The position numbers were made by a program, and so were the translations under genes. The notes beneath the pieces were generated by a model. It saw only the letters and a list, made by a program, of their open reading frames with translations. It was not told where the DNA came from and ran no database searches. A DNA stretch of 64,000 nt from Sphingomonas anseongensis (lineage in GTDB: Bacteria; Pseudomonadota; Alphaproteobacteria; Sphingomonadales; Sphingomonadaceae): positions 372,001 through 436,000 of the forward strand of contig NZ_JAMGBC010000001.1 in NCBI RefSeq assembly GCF_023516495.1. The letters run 5' to 3'. Below are positions 52,154 through 60,003 of the stretch, in pieces; the stretch's first letter is position 1; each line of letters begins with the position of its first letter.

Positions 52154-54481
52154 ATGTCACATGCTCGGCTTGCTGTCCTGTTTGCCACCACGTCTCTGAG
52201 CTGCATTGCGCTGGCTTCGCCAGCATTCGCGCAGACGGACCCGACAGGGACAACTCCGGCCGTTCAGCCGAACAATGCAGCGCCGAACGAGACCACGGTC
52301 GAGAGCGACAAGGTCAGCGAGGGCGTCGCACAGGCACCGCAGGACCAGGGCGTCTTTTCGCAAGACATCGTCGTCACGGCGCAAAAGCGCCGCGAACGCA
52401 TCCAGGATGTAGGCATTTCGATTACCGCCCTCTCAGGCGAAACGATCAAGACCCTCAACCTCTCGAACATGCAGCAGATCAGCCAGCAGGTTCCCAACCT
52501 GCAGGTGTCAACTTGGACGCCGGCTTTCACGACCTTCAACCTTCGTGGAATCTCGCAGAACAACTTCCAGGACAATCTCGAAGCGCCCGTCGCCGTCTAC
52601 ATGGACGAGGTCTACGTCGGCAGCATGAATGCGCTTGGCCTGCCGATGTTCGACGTAGAGCGAGTGGAGGTGCTTCGCGGGCCGCAGGGCACGCTTTTCG
52701 GACGGAACGCGACCGGCGGCCTCATCCAGTTCGTGAGCAACGCCGCCGACGAGACTCGTCTCAACGGCTATGTTGAGGGCGAGGTTGCGGAGTTCGATAC
52801 GCGCCGCCTGGAGGGCGCCATCGGCGGCGGCATCACACCGGGCATTCGGGCGCGCATTGCCGGATTCTGGACGAAGTCGGACGGCTGGATGAAGCCGGGT
52901 TTCAATCCGATCCTTGGAAGAAAGGCGCTCGGTCGGACGAGCCAGGGCACCGACGGCTGGGCGCTTCGTGCAAACGTTCAAGCAGACCTGACGCCCGACA
53001 CGTTGCTGAGCCTCACCGGCTTCTACTCCAAGGACAATGACGTCCCGACTGGTCAGTATATCGTCCGCTTCGCCGGATTTGATCCAAATACGGGTCTCGG
53101 AGTTGACGCAGGACCGCCGATCACGGGCAGCGTTTTCCGGCACGCATCTGACGAGGATACCGGCTTTGACCGCAAGGTTGTCTCGCTCACGGCGAAGCTG
53201 ACGCACCGGATCACCGACAACGTCGATTTCACCTACATCGGAAACTACAGCAAGCTCGACAAGAACTACATCGAAGACGCAGGCGGCGGCCTGACCTTCT
53301 TCCCCTTTCAGACGATCGCTCATCACAAGCAATGGTCGAATGAAGCTCGTCTTTCGGGACACGCGCCCCGAATTCGTTGGCAGGCAGGCGTCTATTTCCT
53401 GAACATGGATTTCAACGGCGAATTCGACGCATCAGGCGAGGCCATCACCGGGGATCCGGACGGCCGCATCCAGGGCCTCACAGACCTCAAGTCGAAGAAC
53501 TGGTCGATCTTCGGCCAGGGCGAATATGATTTTACTCCGGAGCTGACGGGCATCGTCGGCCTGCGCTGGTCGCAGGACAACAAGAAGATCAAATTCCGCT
53601 CGACGGCGTTTAACGGGGCCCTTGGCCTGCCGGACGGCTTCGTCTTTTTCGACTACGCGAGTGAGATCGCCGCGAACCCGCAGTTCGCGGGTGACGACCA
53701 CATCGATTATGGCGACATCGCCGCACGCGCCCAGCTAAACTACAAGCCGAGCCGGGACCTGCTTTTCTATGCGTCGTACAACCGCGGCATCAAGGGCGGA
53801 AACTGGTCGCCCTCGCCGAGCGTCGTCCTTGCCGATTTCAAGCACAAGAACGAGGTGCTCGACTCGTATGAGCTCGGCGTGAAGTCGACGATCGCACCGG
53901 GGACGCGCCTCAATGCTGCGATCTTTTATTACGATTATCACGACTATCAGGCTTTTTCGCTGACCAACCTTCAGCCGCAGGTCGCAAATTCGGACGCGAC
54001 GGTGAAGGGCGCGGAAATCGAGCTCTTCTCGCGGCCGGTCAAAAATCTCGACGTCGCGCTCGGCGCAGCCTTGCTGGATTCGAACGTCGACTTCGTTCCG
54101 GCGGTCTTCCCCGGCACCGGAACGACCGATGCGGACTTGCCTCAGGCGCCGCACTTCAGCCTGAACGCCCTGGCGCGCTACACCGTACCGGTCGGATTTG
54201 CGAACCTCGCCTTCCAGGTGGATGGCCGGTACGCGAGCAAGCATTTCCTCGAAGGGACCAACTCCGAAGTCTCGTTCCAAAAGGGCTATGCCGTCGGCAA
54301 TGCGTCCATCTCGCTGACGTCGAACGATGAGCGCTGGCAGGGCATTTTGTGGGTGAAGAATTTCACCAACACCAAGTACAAGGTCTACAACCTCGATCTC
54401 GGTCTCGCCGGCTTCGTCGAGCAGATGTACGCCCCGCCGCGGCAGATCGGCGCGACCCTTCGTTTCGGCTTCAAGGGATAG
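52154..54481 (+). CDS. TonB-dependent outer-membrane receptor
   Basis: 775 residues from ATG 52154 (GGAGGGG upstream; the frame opens at 52097 but that start lies in the operator region). Residues 1-26 are a signal peptide (ending ALASPAFAQ). The plug domain has DIVVTAQKRRERIQDVGISITALSGETIKTLNLSNMQQISQQVPNLQV, the standard sphingomonad TBDT pattern, followed by a 22-strand barrel with the terminal aromatic RFGFKG. Its place in the island suggests uptake of an aromatic substrate rather than iron. Confidence 0.92.
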   Translation: MSHARLAVLFATTSLSCIALASPAFAQTDPTGTTPAVQPNNAAPNETTVESDKVSEGVAQAPQDQGVFSQDIVVTAQKRRERIQDVGISITALSGETIKTLNLSNMQQISQQVPNLQVSTWTPAFTTFNLRGISQNNFQDNLEAPVAVYMDEVYVGSMNALGLPMFDVERVEVLRGPQGTLFGRNATGGLIQFVSNAADETRLNGYVEGEVAEFDTRRLEGAIGGGITPGIRARIAGFWTKSDGWMKPGFNPILGRKALGRTSQGTDGWALRANVQADLTPDTLLSLTGFYSKDNDVPTGQYIVRFAGFDPNTGLGVDAGPPITGSVFRHASDEDTGFDRKVVSLTAKLTHRITDNVDFTYIGNYSKLDKNYIEDAGGGLTFFPFQTIAHHKQWSNEARLSGHAPRIRWQAGVYFLNMDFNGEFDASGEAITGDPDGRIQGLTDLKSKNWSIFGQGEYDFTPELTGIVGLRWSQDNKKIKFRSTAFNGALGLPDGFVFFDYASEIAANPQFAGDDHIDYGDIAARAQLNYKPSRDLLFYASYNRGIKGGNWSPSPSVVLADFKHKNEVLDSYELGVKSTIAPGTRLNAAIFYYDYHDYQAFSLTNLQPQVANSDATVKGAEIELFSRPVKNLDVALGAALLDSNVDFVPAVFPGTGTTDADLPQAPHFSLNALARYTVPVGFANLAFQVDGRYASKHFLEGTNSEVSFQKGYAVGNASISLTSNDERWQGILWVKNFTNTKYKVYNLDLGLAGFVEQMYAPPRQIGATLRFGFKG

Positions 54482-54493
54482 GTTCGGCCGCGG

Positions 54494-54979
54494 CTATTCG
54501 CCGCGGCTCCTTCCGTTCAGACGGTCCGTCACGCGACGCAGGAGTTCGTAAAGCTCCTGCATGTCGCCCTCGCCGATGACTCCGGTGATGCGCGAATATT
54601 CTGCTTCGTTTTTCGGTGCGAGCCGATCGAAGAGCTCGCGCGCCTGGGGCGTCAACGAGATGTAGGCGCGCCGCTGATCGCGGTCGGACTTGAAGCGGTT
54701 GACCAGGTTGCGCCGCTGGAGATTCTTCACGGTTCGCGTGGCGCTTGGCTTAAGTATGAAGACGCGCTCGGCGAGCTCGCCGATGTCGATCTGGTCAACT
54801 TCCCTAAGCGCCCGGATGATGCGCCATTCCTGTTCGTTGAGTCCGTGTTCCCGAAGCACTCGGCGAAAGCCTCGCATGACGGCTTCGCGGGCTCTGAGCA
54901 GCGCCATCGGAAGCGATTGCTCGAACGGTCGCATCGTGGGTGCTGCTGCGCTGCGCCGTCTCGAGCCTTCGTCAGCCAT
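54494..54979 (-). CDS. hpaR: HpaR-type MarR-family repressor
   Basis: 161 residues. The core reads SLPMALLRAREAVMRGFRRVLREHGLNEQEWRIIRALRE and FILKPSATRTVKNLQRRNLVNRFKSDRDQRRAYISLTPQARELFDRL, the pattern of the homoprotocatechuate operon repressor HpaR/HpcR (winged HTH with the beta-hairpin arginines). An Arg/Ser-rich extension precedes it. Last gene of a dapA-like/FAH/hpaR operon whose promoter has a perfect TTAACATGTTAA site, so it should be autoregulated. Confidence 0.85.
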   Translation of the reverse strand: MADEGSRRRSAAAPTMRPFEQSLPMALLRAREAVMRGFRRVLREHGLNEQEWRIIRALREVDQIDIGELAERVFILKPSATRTVKNLQRRNLVNRFKSDRDQRRAYISLTPQARELFDRLAPKNEAEYSRITGVIGEGDMQELYELLRRVTDRLNGRSRGE

Positions 54980-55826
54980 CCGTCACTCCGTTCCGCAACA
55001 TCCCGATACCAGGCGCCGAGACTTCGACCACGTCTCCGGGCTTGAGGTAAACCGGCGGATCGAACCTAGCCCCCGCGCCGGGCGGAGTTCCAGTTGAAAT
55101 GATGTCACCCGTCTTCAGAGTCGTGAACGTCGAAATGTAGGCGATCAAATCGGCGAAGCTGAAGATGAGGTTCGCCGTGCTGTCGTCCTGGCGAAGCTCG
55201 CCGTTGACTCGTGTCTGGAGCGCGAGCGAGTCGAATCCGTCGAACTCGTCGGCGGTGACCATCCACGGACCGATCGAACCGCTGAAGTCGAAGTTCTTGC
55301 CCTGCGTGACGTTGAACTTCGCGTGGCGAACCCAGTCGCGGATCGTTCCTTCGTTCATGAGCGTCAGGCCGGCTATATGCGCAGTCGCTTGTTCGCGCGC
55401 GATCCGGCGGCCGCCGCGCCCGATCACGATTGCGATCTCACCTTCATAATCGAGCTGCTCGCTCTCGCGCGGTCGGACCAGCGGGCGATCGTGCGCGGTG
55501 AACGACGTCGGCGCGCGCATGAACAGACTCGGGAATTTCGGAAGATTGGAGCCGTCGCGATATTCCTCGTTGCGATTGGCGTAATTGACGCCGACGCATA
55601 TGATCTTTTCTGGCGCTGGCAAGAAAGGCTCGAAACTGAAGTCCTCCAGCGCCGAGTCCGGCGAACATCCGGCGACATAGTTGTTCGCACGCTGGACGCC
55701 TGCCTCGCTCAAGAGCGGATGCGCTCCCTCGGGTGCCTCCAGCAGCGGCGTAAGATCGATCGCGCCGGCATCGGTGATCGCGGCCCAGCGTGCCGTGCCC
55801 TGAAATTCGACCTTTGCGATCTTCAC
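54972..55826 (-). CDS. Fumarylacetoacetate hydrolase-family enzyme (HpaG/HpaH-like)
   Basis: 284 residues. The FAH fold is clear: KIICVGVNYANRNEEYRD, the metal-binding Glu residues in QLDYEGEIAIVIGRGGRRI, then TQGKNFDFSGSIGPWMVTADEF and DIISTGTPPGAGARF. Relatives decarboxylate and isomerise ring-cleavage products (HpaG) or hydrate them. Here it probably handles the homoprotocatechuate products after HpaE and HpaF, but HpaG and HpaH cannot be told apart by eye. Only one such gene is present. It overlaps hpaR by 8 bp and the dapA-like gene by 4. Confidence 0.83.
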   Translation of the reverse strand: MKIAKVEFQGTARWAAITDAGAIDLTPLLEAPEGAHPLLSEAGVQRANNYVAGCSPDSALEDFSFEPFLPAPEKIICVGVNYANRNEEYRDGSNLPKFPSLFMRAPTSFTAHDRPLVRPRESEQLDYEGEIAIVIGRGGRRIAREQATAHIAGLTLMNEGTIRDWVRHAKFNVTQGKNFDFSGSIGPWMVTADEFDGFDSLALQTRVNGELRQDDSTANLIFSFADLIAYISTFTTLKTGDIISTGTPPGAGARFDPPVYLKPGDVVEVSAPGIGMLRNGVTDG

Positions 55827-56728
55827 GCCGCGGCGGCCGTCAGTAGTCCGGCGCGTTCCAGCACGGCGTCGAGCCGCCGTTCGAGCTCGGGTGTTGCGGG
55901 TGCCATTGGCAGGCGATGCTCGTTCTCGGGAATAAAGCCGAGGCGCTTCATCATATATTTGATGGGGATCGGGTTGGTGTCGAAGAAGACGGCCTGGTTG
56001 AGCTCAAGAAGGCGGTCATGAAGCGCGCGCGCTGCCGGAATATCGCTGTTCCACACGGCTTCGCAAAGCTGCGAAAGCACCTTGGGACGAAGATTGCCGA
56101 CGGCATTCATCAGCCCGCATGCCCCGATCGCCATCATCGGGAAGGAGAGCTCTTCAAGGCCAACGAAGATCCGGAATTCGTCTCCGAACTCGCAAAGGCA
56201 CTCGGTGACGAAGCCAAGATCGTTTGCGGCATGCTTCATACCGACGAAGGTGGGCGAGCGGTCCTTCAGCTCCTTAAACGTGTCGAGCGTTACCGAGACC
56301 GCCGTCCGGCCGGGGATGTGATAGACCATCCACGGACGGTCGTGTCGCTCAGCGAGACTGAGATAATAATCGATCAGGCCGCGCTGCGGCGGCTTGGAAT
56401 AATAAGGCGTGACGATCAGGAAGGCGTCCGCGCCCGCGCGCACTGCGTGATCCGTCAGGGCCTCGGTTTCCGCCAACGACTGCGAACCCGTGGCGGCAAC
56501 CACTGGTACCCGTCCGCCCGCAGCCTCGACAGCGACATCGACGATGCGGTTGCGCTCTTCGATCGTCAGCGATGCCGGTTCGGACGTGGTGCCATTGGCG
56601 AGTATCCCGTGCGAGCCTTCGCGGACCTGGAACTCAACCATCGCCGCATAAGCGTCATAGTCGACCGCTCCGTCGGTGAACGGAGTGATGAGCGGCGGGA
56701 CGGACCCCCTCAACCTGCTTATGTCCAT
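55823..56728 (-). CDS. DapA-like class I aldolase
   Basis: 301 residues of the dihydrodipicolinate synthase/N-acetylneuraminate lyase family. Schiff-base Lys is in FVGMKHAANDLGFV, the Tyr in WMVYHIPGRTAVS, and the phosphate-loop-like GTTSEPASLTIEERNRI is present. First gene of the operon that contains FAH and hpaR, so a catabolic role is likely, for example as a 4-hydroxy-2-ketoheptane-1,7-dioate aldolase in place of the unrelated HpaI, which is not in the window. That assignment is inference. Confidence 0.82.
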   Translation of the reverse strand: MDISRLRGSVPPLITPFTDGAVDYDAYAAMVEFQVREGSHGILANGTTSEPASLTIEERNRIVDVAVEAAGGRVPVVAATGSQSLAETEALTDHAVRAGADAFLIVTPYYSKPPQRGLIDYYLSLAERHDRPWMVYHIPGRTAVSVTLDTFKELKDRSPTFVGMKHAANDLGFVTECLCEFGDEFRIFVGLEELSFPMMAIGACGLMNAVGNLRPKVLSQLCEAVWNSDIPAARALHDRLLELNQAVFFDTNPIPIKYMMKRLGFIPENEHRLPMAPATPELERRLDAVLERAGLLTAAAA

Positions 56729-56766
56729 TCAAAGGTTTCCTTGCGCGCCCATGCCCCGGTTGATAT

Positions 56767-56778
56767 TTAACATGTTAA
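56767..56778. promoter_or_regulatory. Putative HpaR operator 3 (dapA-like / hpaF)
   Basis: Perfect palindrome TTAACATGTTAA, 38 bp before the dapA-like start and 22 bp before the hpaF start, so one site can cover both divergent operons including hpaR. Confidence 0.75.
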
Positions 56779-56800
56779 TCAGCCGAGCTGTGAGAGGTCA

Positions 56801-57196
56801 ATGCCGCACCTGAACATCGAATATTCCGCGAACCTGGCTGACGCGCTGGACATACAGGCGTTGGTCGACCGAATCCACGAAGCGGCGCTCGAGACCGGGA
56901 TATTCCCGCTCGGCGGCGTTCGCACCCGCGCGGAGCCGCGAGCGCACTATCGGATCGCGAACGGCAATCCCAACGCAGGATACATCCACATGATGGTTCG
57001 TATCGGATCCGGGCGCGAGGCGGAGACTCGTCGTGCGGCGGGAGAAAAGATTTTCAATGCGCTGTGCGATTTCACCGACGAGCTGTATCGGTCGCGCCCG
57101 CTCGCGCTCTCGTTCGAGCTGCATGAAATCCCGCCCGACATGGCGTGGAGGAAAAACAATCTGCACGAGCTGCTGAAGAAGGAAGCCGGCGAATGA
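56801..57196 (+). CDS. hpaF: 5-carboxymethyl-2-hydroxymuconate delta-isomerase
   Basis: 131 residues. Starts Met-Pro-His-Leu; after Met removal the N-terminal Pro is the catalytic base of this tautomerase-like enzyme. IEYSANLADALDIQALVDRIHEAALETGIFPLGGVRTRAEPRAHYRIANG and HMMVRIGSGRE fit the HpaF/CHMI family. It isomerises the ring-cleavage dehydrogenase product in homoprotocatechuate breakdown. Overlaps hpaE (ATGA). Confidence 0.92.
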   Translation: MPHLNIEYSANLADALDIQALVDRIHEAALETGIFPLGGVRTRAEPRAHYRIANGNPNAGYIHMMVRIGSGREAETRRAAGEKIFNALCDFTDELYRSRPLALSFELHEIPPDMAWRKNNLHELLKKEAGE

Positions 57197-58737
57197 GTGA
57201 ATCAGCGCCGGTACTGACGGACTCGGTCGCAAGCGCGAACCGACAGCGCGCCCTCGGCCATCTTGCGCCGTACGTTTCCGAGCCACTGGGCCATTTCATC
57301 GAAGGCCAGCCGACGTCTGGCGCGGGCGGTGAGCCGTTCGACGTGCTCGATCCATCGACGGGCGAGACGCTTGGCCAGGTCCTTGGGGGCATGGCGCAGG
57401 ACGTGGATGCTGCGGCGGCCGCAGCGAAGCGCGCATTCCCGGAATGGTCACGCACGAGCGGCGAAAAGCGTCGGAAGATCCTGCATTCGATTGCCGACGC
57501 AATTGAACAGCGAGCGGACGAGATTGCGGTCGTGGAATCGCTCGACACCGGTCAGCCGCTTCGCTTCATGAGCAAGGCTGCGCTCCGCGGCGCGGAAAAT
57601 TTCCGCTTCTTTGCCGACCGCGCCCCCGATGCGCAGGACGGGCTCGCTTTGCCGACGAGCGACCACCTCAATTACACAATGCGCCAGCCGATCGGTCCTG
57701 TGGGCGTGATCACGCCGTGGAACACGCCGTTCATGCTGTCGACGTGGAAGATCGCGCCAGCGCTCGCGGCCGGCTGCACCGTCGTTCACAAGCCCGCTGA
57801 GTGGAGCCCGTATAGTGCGAGGCTGTTGGTCGAGATTGCGCACCGAGCGGGATTACCGGCGGGAGTTTTCAACAGTGTCAATGGATTAGGCGAAGGGGCA
57901 GGGCGCGCGCTTACGGAGCATCCGGACATCAAGGCGATCGGCTTCGTCGGTGAATCGAGCACGGGAAGCGCGATCATGAGCCAGGGCGCGGCAACCCTGA
58001 AGCGAGTCCACTTCGAGCTCGGCGGCAAGAATCCGGTCGTGGTGTTCGACGATGCCGATCTCGATCGCGCGCTCGATGCGGTGGTCTTCATGATTTACAG
58101 CCTCAACGGGCAGCGCTGCACATCGTCGAGCCGGCTGCTCGTCCAGGATTCGATCCACGATGAATTCGTCGACCGGGTAGCCGAGCGGGTGGAGCGCCTG
58201 CGCGTCGGCGACCCGCTCGATCCCCAGACCGAGGTCGGCCCGCTCATTCACCCGCGCCATCTCGACAAGGTCATGGGCTATATGCAGGTGGCGCGCGGCG
58301 AGGGGGCCCGGATCCGCAGCGGCGGTGCCCGGCACGATTGCAGCCCCAAAGGCTATTTCGTGCAGCCGACTCTCTTCACCGGTGCCCACGCGCAAATGCG
58401 GATTGCGCGGGAAGAAATCTTCGGCCCGGTCCTTACGGTGATTCCGTTCGCCACCGAGGAGGACGCGATCGCCAAGGCCAACGACGTGGAGTACGGCCTG
58501 GCCGGCTATGTCTGGACCGGCGACGCCGGGCGCGCGCATCGTGTTGCGCAGGCAATCGAGGCCGGCATGGTCTGGGTCAATTCAGAGAACGTGCGGCACT
58601 TACCCACGCCGTTCGGCGGAATGAAATCGAGTGGGATCGGGCGCGATGGCGGCGATTACAGTTTCGACTTCTACATGGAGACGAAGAACATCGCGATCGG
58701 CCTGGGGCAACACAAGATCCCGAAGCTGGGCGCGTAG
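57193..58737 (+). CDS. hpaE: 5-carboxymethyl-2-hydroxymuconate semialdehyde dehydrogenase
   Basis: 514 residues from ATG 57193. Aldehyde dehydrogenase with Glu275 (HFELGGKNP) and catalytic Cys309 ([10 protein letters not shown]). The C-terminal signature [42 protein letters not shown] is specific to HpaE rather than general ALDHs. Oxidises the meta-cleavage semialdehyde of homoprotocatechuate. Second gene of the hpaFE operon. Confidence 0.93.
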   Translation: MSESAPVLTDSVASANRQRALGHLAPYVSEPLGHFIEGQPTSGAGGEPFDVLDPSTGETLGQVLGGMAQDVDAAAAAAKRAFPEWSRTSGEKRRKILHSIADAIEQRADEIAVVESLDTGQPLRFMSKAALRGAENFRFFADRAPDAQDGLALPTSDHLNYTMRQPIGPVGVITPWNTPFMLSTWKIAPALAAGCTVVHKPAEWSPYSARLLVEIAHRAGLPAGVFNSVNGLGEGAGRALTEHPDIKAIGFVGESSTGSAIMSQGAATLKRVHFELGGKNPVVVFDDADLDRALDAVVFMIYSLNGQRCTSSSRLLVQDSIHDEFVDRVAERVERLRVGDPLDPQTEVGPLIHPRHLDKVMGYMQVARGEGARIRSGGARHDCSPKGYFVQPTLFTGAHAQMRIAREEIFGPVLTVIPFATEEDAIAKANDVEYGLAGYVWTGDAGRAHRVAQAIEAGMVWVNSENVRHLPTPFGGMKSSGIGRDGGDYSFDFYMETKNIAIGLGQHKIPKLGA

Positions 58738-58747
58738 TCGGCGCGAT

Positions 58748-59593
58748 TCAGGCCGCCTTCGCGGCTGCCGCCTGACCGACGTCCATTACGCCTGCAAAGC
58801 CACTGGTAGCGAAGATGGGGATGGGCTCGCAGAACCAGATTTCGCCGGAGCGTCCCTCGCATGCGCCGGCGACGGCGATTAGAGTCCGGATCTCAAACCC
58901 GCCTTGCCCAGCATCGCGAAGCGTTTCCTCGTCGGTATATGCGGTGAGAGCGTCACGGTCGTTCCGAGTCCATCGGCTTAGGAATTCGCGGTCCCACTCC
59001 TCGTTGATCTTCCCGGAGTTGGGAGTCGCAGGCCAATGCGAGATCCCGCCGGTCCCGATCAGCGCGATCCGCTCGGGGACTGCATCGCACGCGGCCCGGA
59101 TGGCCCGCCCGAACTCATAGGCTCGCAAAAGCGGAGTCAGCGGCGGCCCCTGGCAGTTGATGTTGGCCGGGATCACCGGGAGGTCGAAGCGCGGCGTGAG
59201 GAAGCTCAACGGGACCATGATGCCATGGTCGAACTTCCATTCCTCGGCATAAGCTACGTCCACGCGCTCCATCACCTTGGCAATGATACGCCGCGACAGG
59301 TCTGGATTGCCGGGAATCCTGCGCCGCTCGATCTTGAGCCACTCCGGGTCCTCGATCGGCCCTTCATAGTCTTCGGCCATGCCGATTCCGTAGGCTGGCA
59401 TGTTGTTCATGAAGAAATTGGCGAAATGCTCGGCGGCGATGACGATGATCGCGTCGGGGCGGCTCTCCTCGAGCGTGGCCCGAAGGCGATCGAGGGTGGC
59501 GAAGAAGGGATCGCGCACGGCGGGGTCCGCTCGGTCGGCGCGAGCCCTCATTCCCGGTCCGTGGCTCATGATTCCGGCGAAAACCAGGCTCAC
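58748..59593 (-). CDS. LigB-type class III extradiol dioxygenase catalytic subunit
   Basis: 281 residues. Fe ligands as in LigB: His11 (IMSHGPGM), His56 (VIAAEHFANFFMNNMPAYGIG) and a downstream acidic residue in NEEWDREFL; the catalytic His is in KFDHGIMVPLSF. Next to hpaE and hpaF, its likely substrate is 3,4-dihydroxyphenylacetate, but protocatechuate or gallate derivatives are possible. It overlaps the ligA-like gene by four bases and forms a two-gene operon with it. Confidence 0.85.
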   Translation of the reverse strand: MSLVFAGIMSHGPGMRARADRADPAVRDPFFATLDRLRATLEESRPDAIIVIAAEHFANFFMNNMPAYGIGMAEDYEGPIEDPEWLKIERRRIPGNPDLSRRIIAKVMERVDVAYAEEWKFDHGIMVPLSFLTPRFDLPVIPANINCQGPPLTPLLRAYEFGRAIRAACDAVPERIALIGTGGISHWPATPNSGKINEEWDREFLSRWTRNDRDALTAYTDEETLRDAGQGGFEIRTLIAVAGACEGRSGEIWFCEPIPIFATSGFAGVMDVGQAAAAKAA

Positions 59594-59910
59594 AGCGCGC
59601 CTCCCGCTCCGCCATCGACCGCGGCGTAGATTCCGCCGCGCACCTGTCCATGCTCGGCAAGCGCATCCTTCATCGCGGCGATATATTCGTCCCAGCTGAG
59701 CCCCCGCCAGGCGGCAAAGTGCATGAGGATCTGCCCGTTCACTCCAAGGATGTAGAGCTTGCCGATATCGTCGCGACGTATCGCCTCCGCTTCCTCCTCG
59801 GTCAGCCGATAGCGGCCGAGCACATCCTCGCGATCTGATGTAAAAGCGTGCTGCACGGCGGGGTCGCGATTAAGCTCGTAGAGCAGCTTCTGCAGGGCGT
59901 AGAGGCTCAT
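59590..59910 (-). CDS. LigA-type small subunit of extradiol dioxygenase
   Basis: 106 residues from ATG 59910 (a TTG at 59919 would add three). The LigA helical fold: LYALQKLLYELNRDPAVQHAFTSDREDVLGRYRLTEEEAEAIRRDDIGKLYILGVNGQILMHFAAWRGLSWDEYI. This subunit caps the active site in protocatechuate 4,5-dioxygenase. A separate LigA subunit beside hpaEF genes is unusual, since HpaD enzymes normally act alone. The operator at 59949-59960 lies 38 bp upstream. Confidence 0.85.
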   Translation of the reverse strand: MSLYALQKLLYELNRDPAVQHAFTSDREDVLGRYRLTEEEAEAIRRDDIGKLYILGVNGQILMHFAAWRGLSWDEYIAAMKDALAEHGQVRGGIYAAVDGGAGGAL

Positions 59911-59948
59911 CCTGGGCAATTCTACGACGCGGGTTGCCCGGCATCAAG

Positions 59949-59960
59949 TTAACCTGTTAA
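59949..59960. promoter_or_regulatory. Putative HpaR operator 4 (ligA-like / amine oxidase)
   Basis: TTAACCTGTTAA, one mismatch from TTAACATGTTAA, 38 bp before the ligA-like start and 43 bp before the divergent amine oxidase start. Confidence 0.62.
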
Positions 59961-60003
59961 GTATTTTCCAGCGATGACCTGAAACGAGCGGGAGGGTTTG
60001 CAA

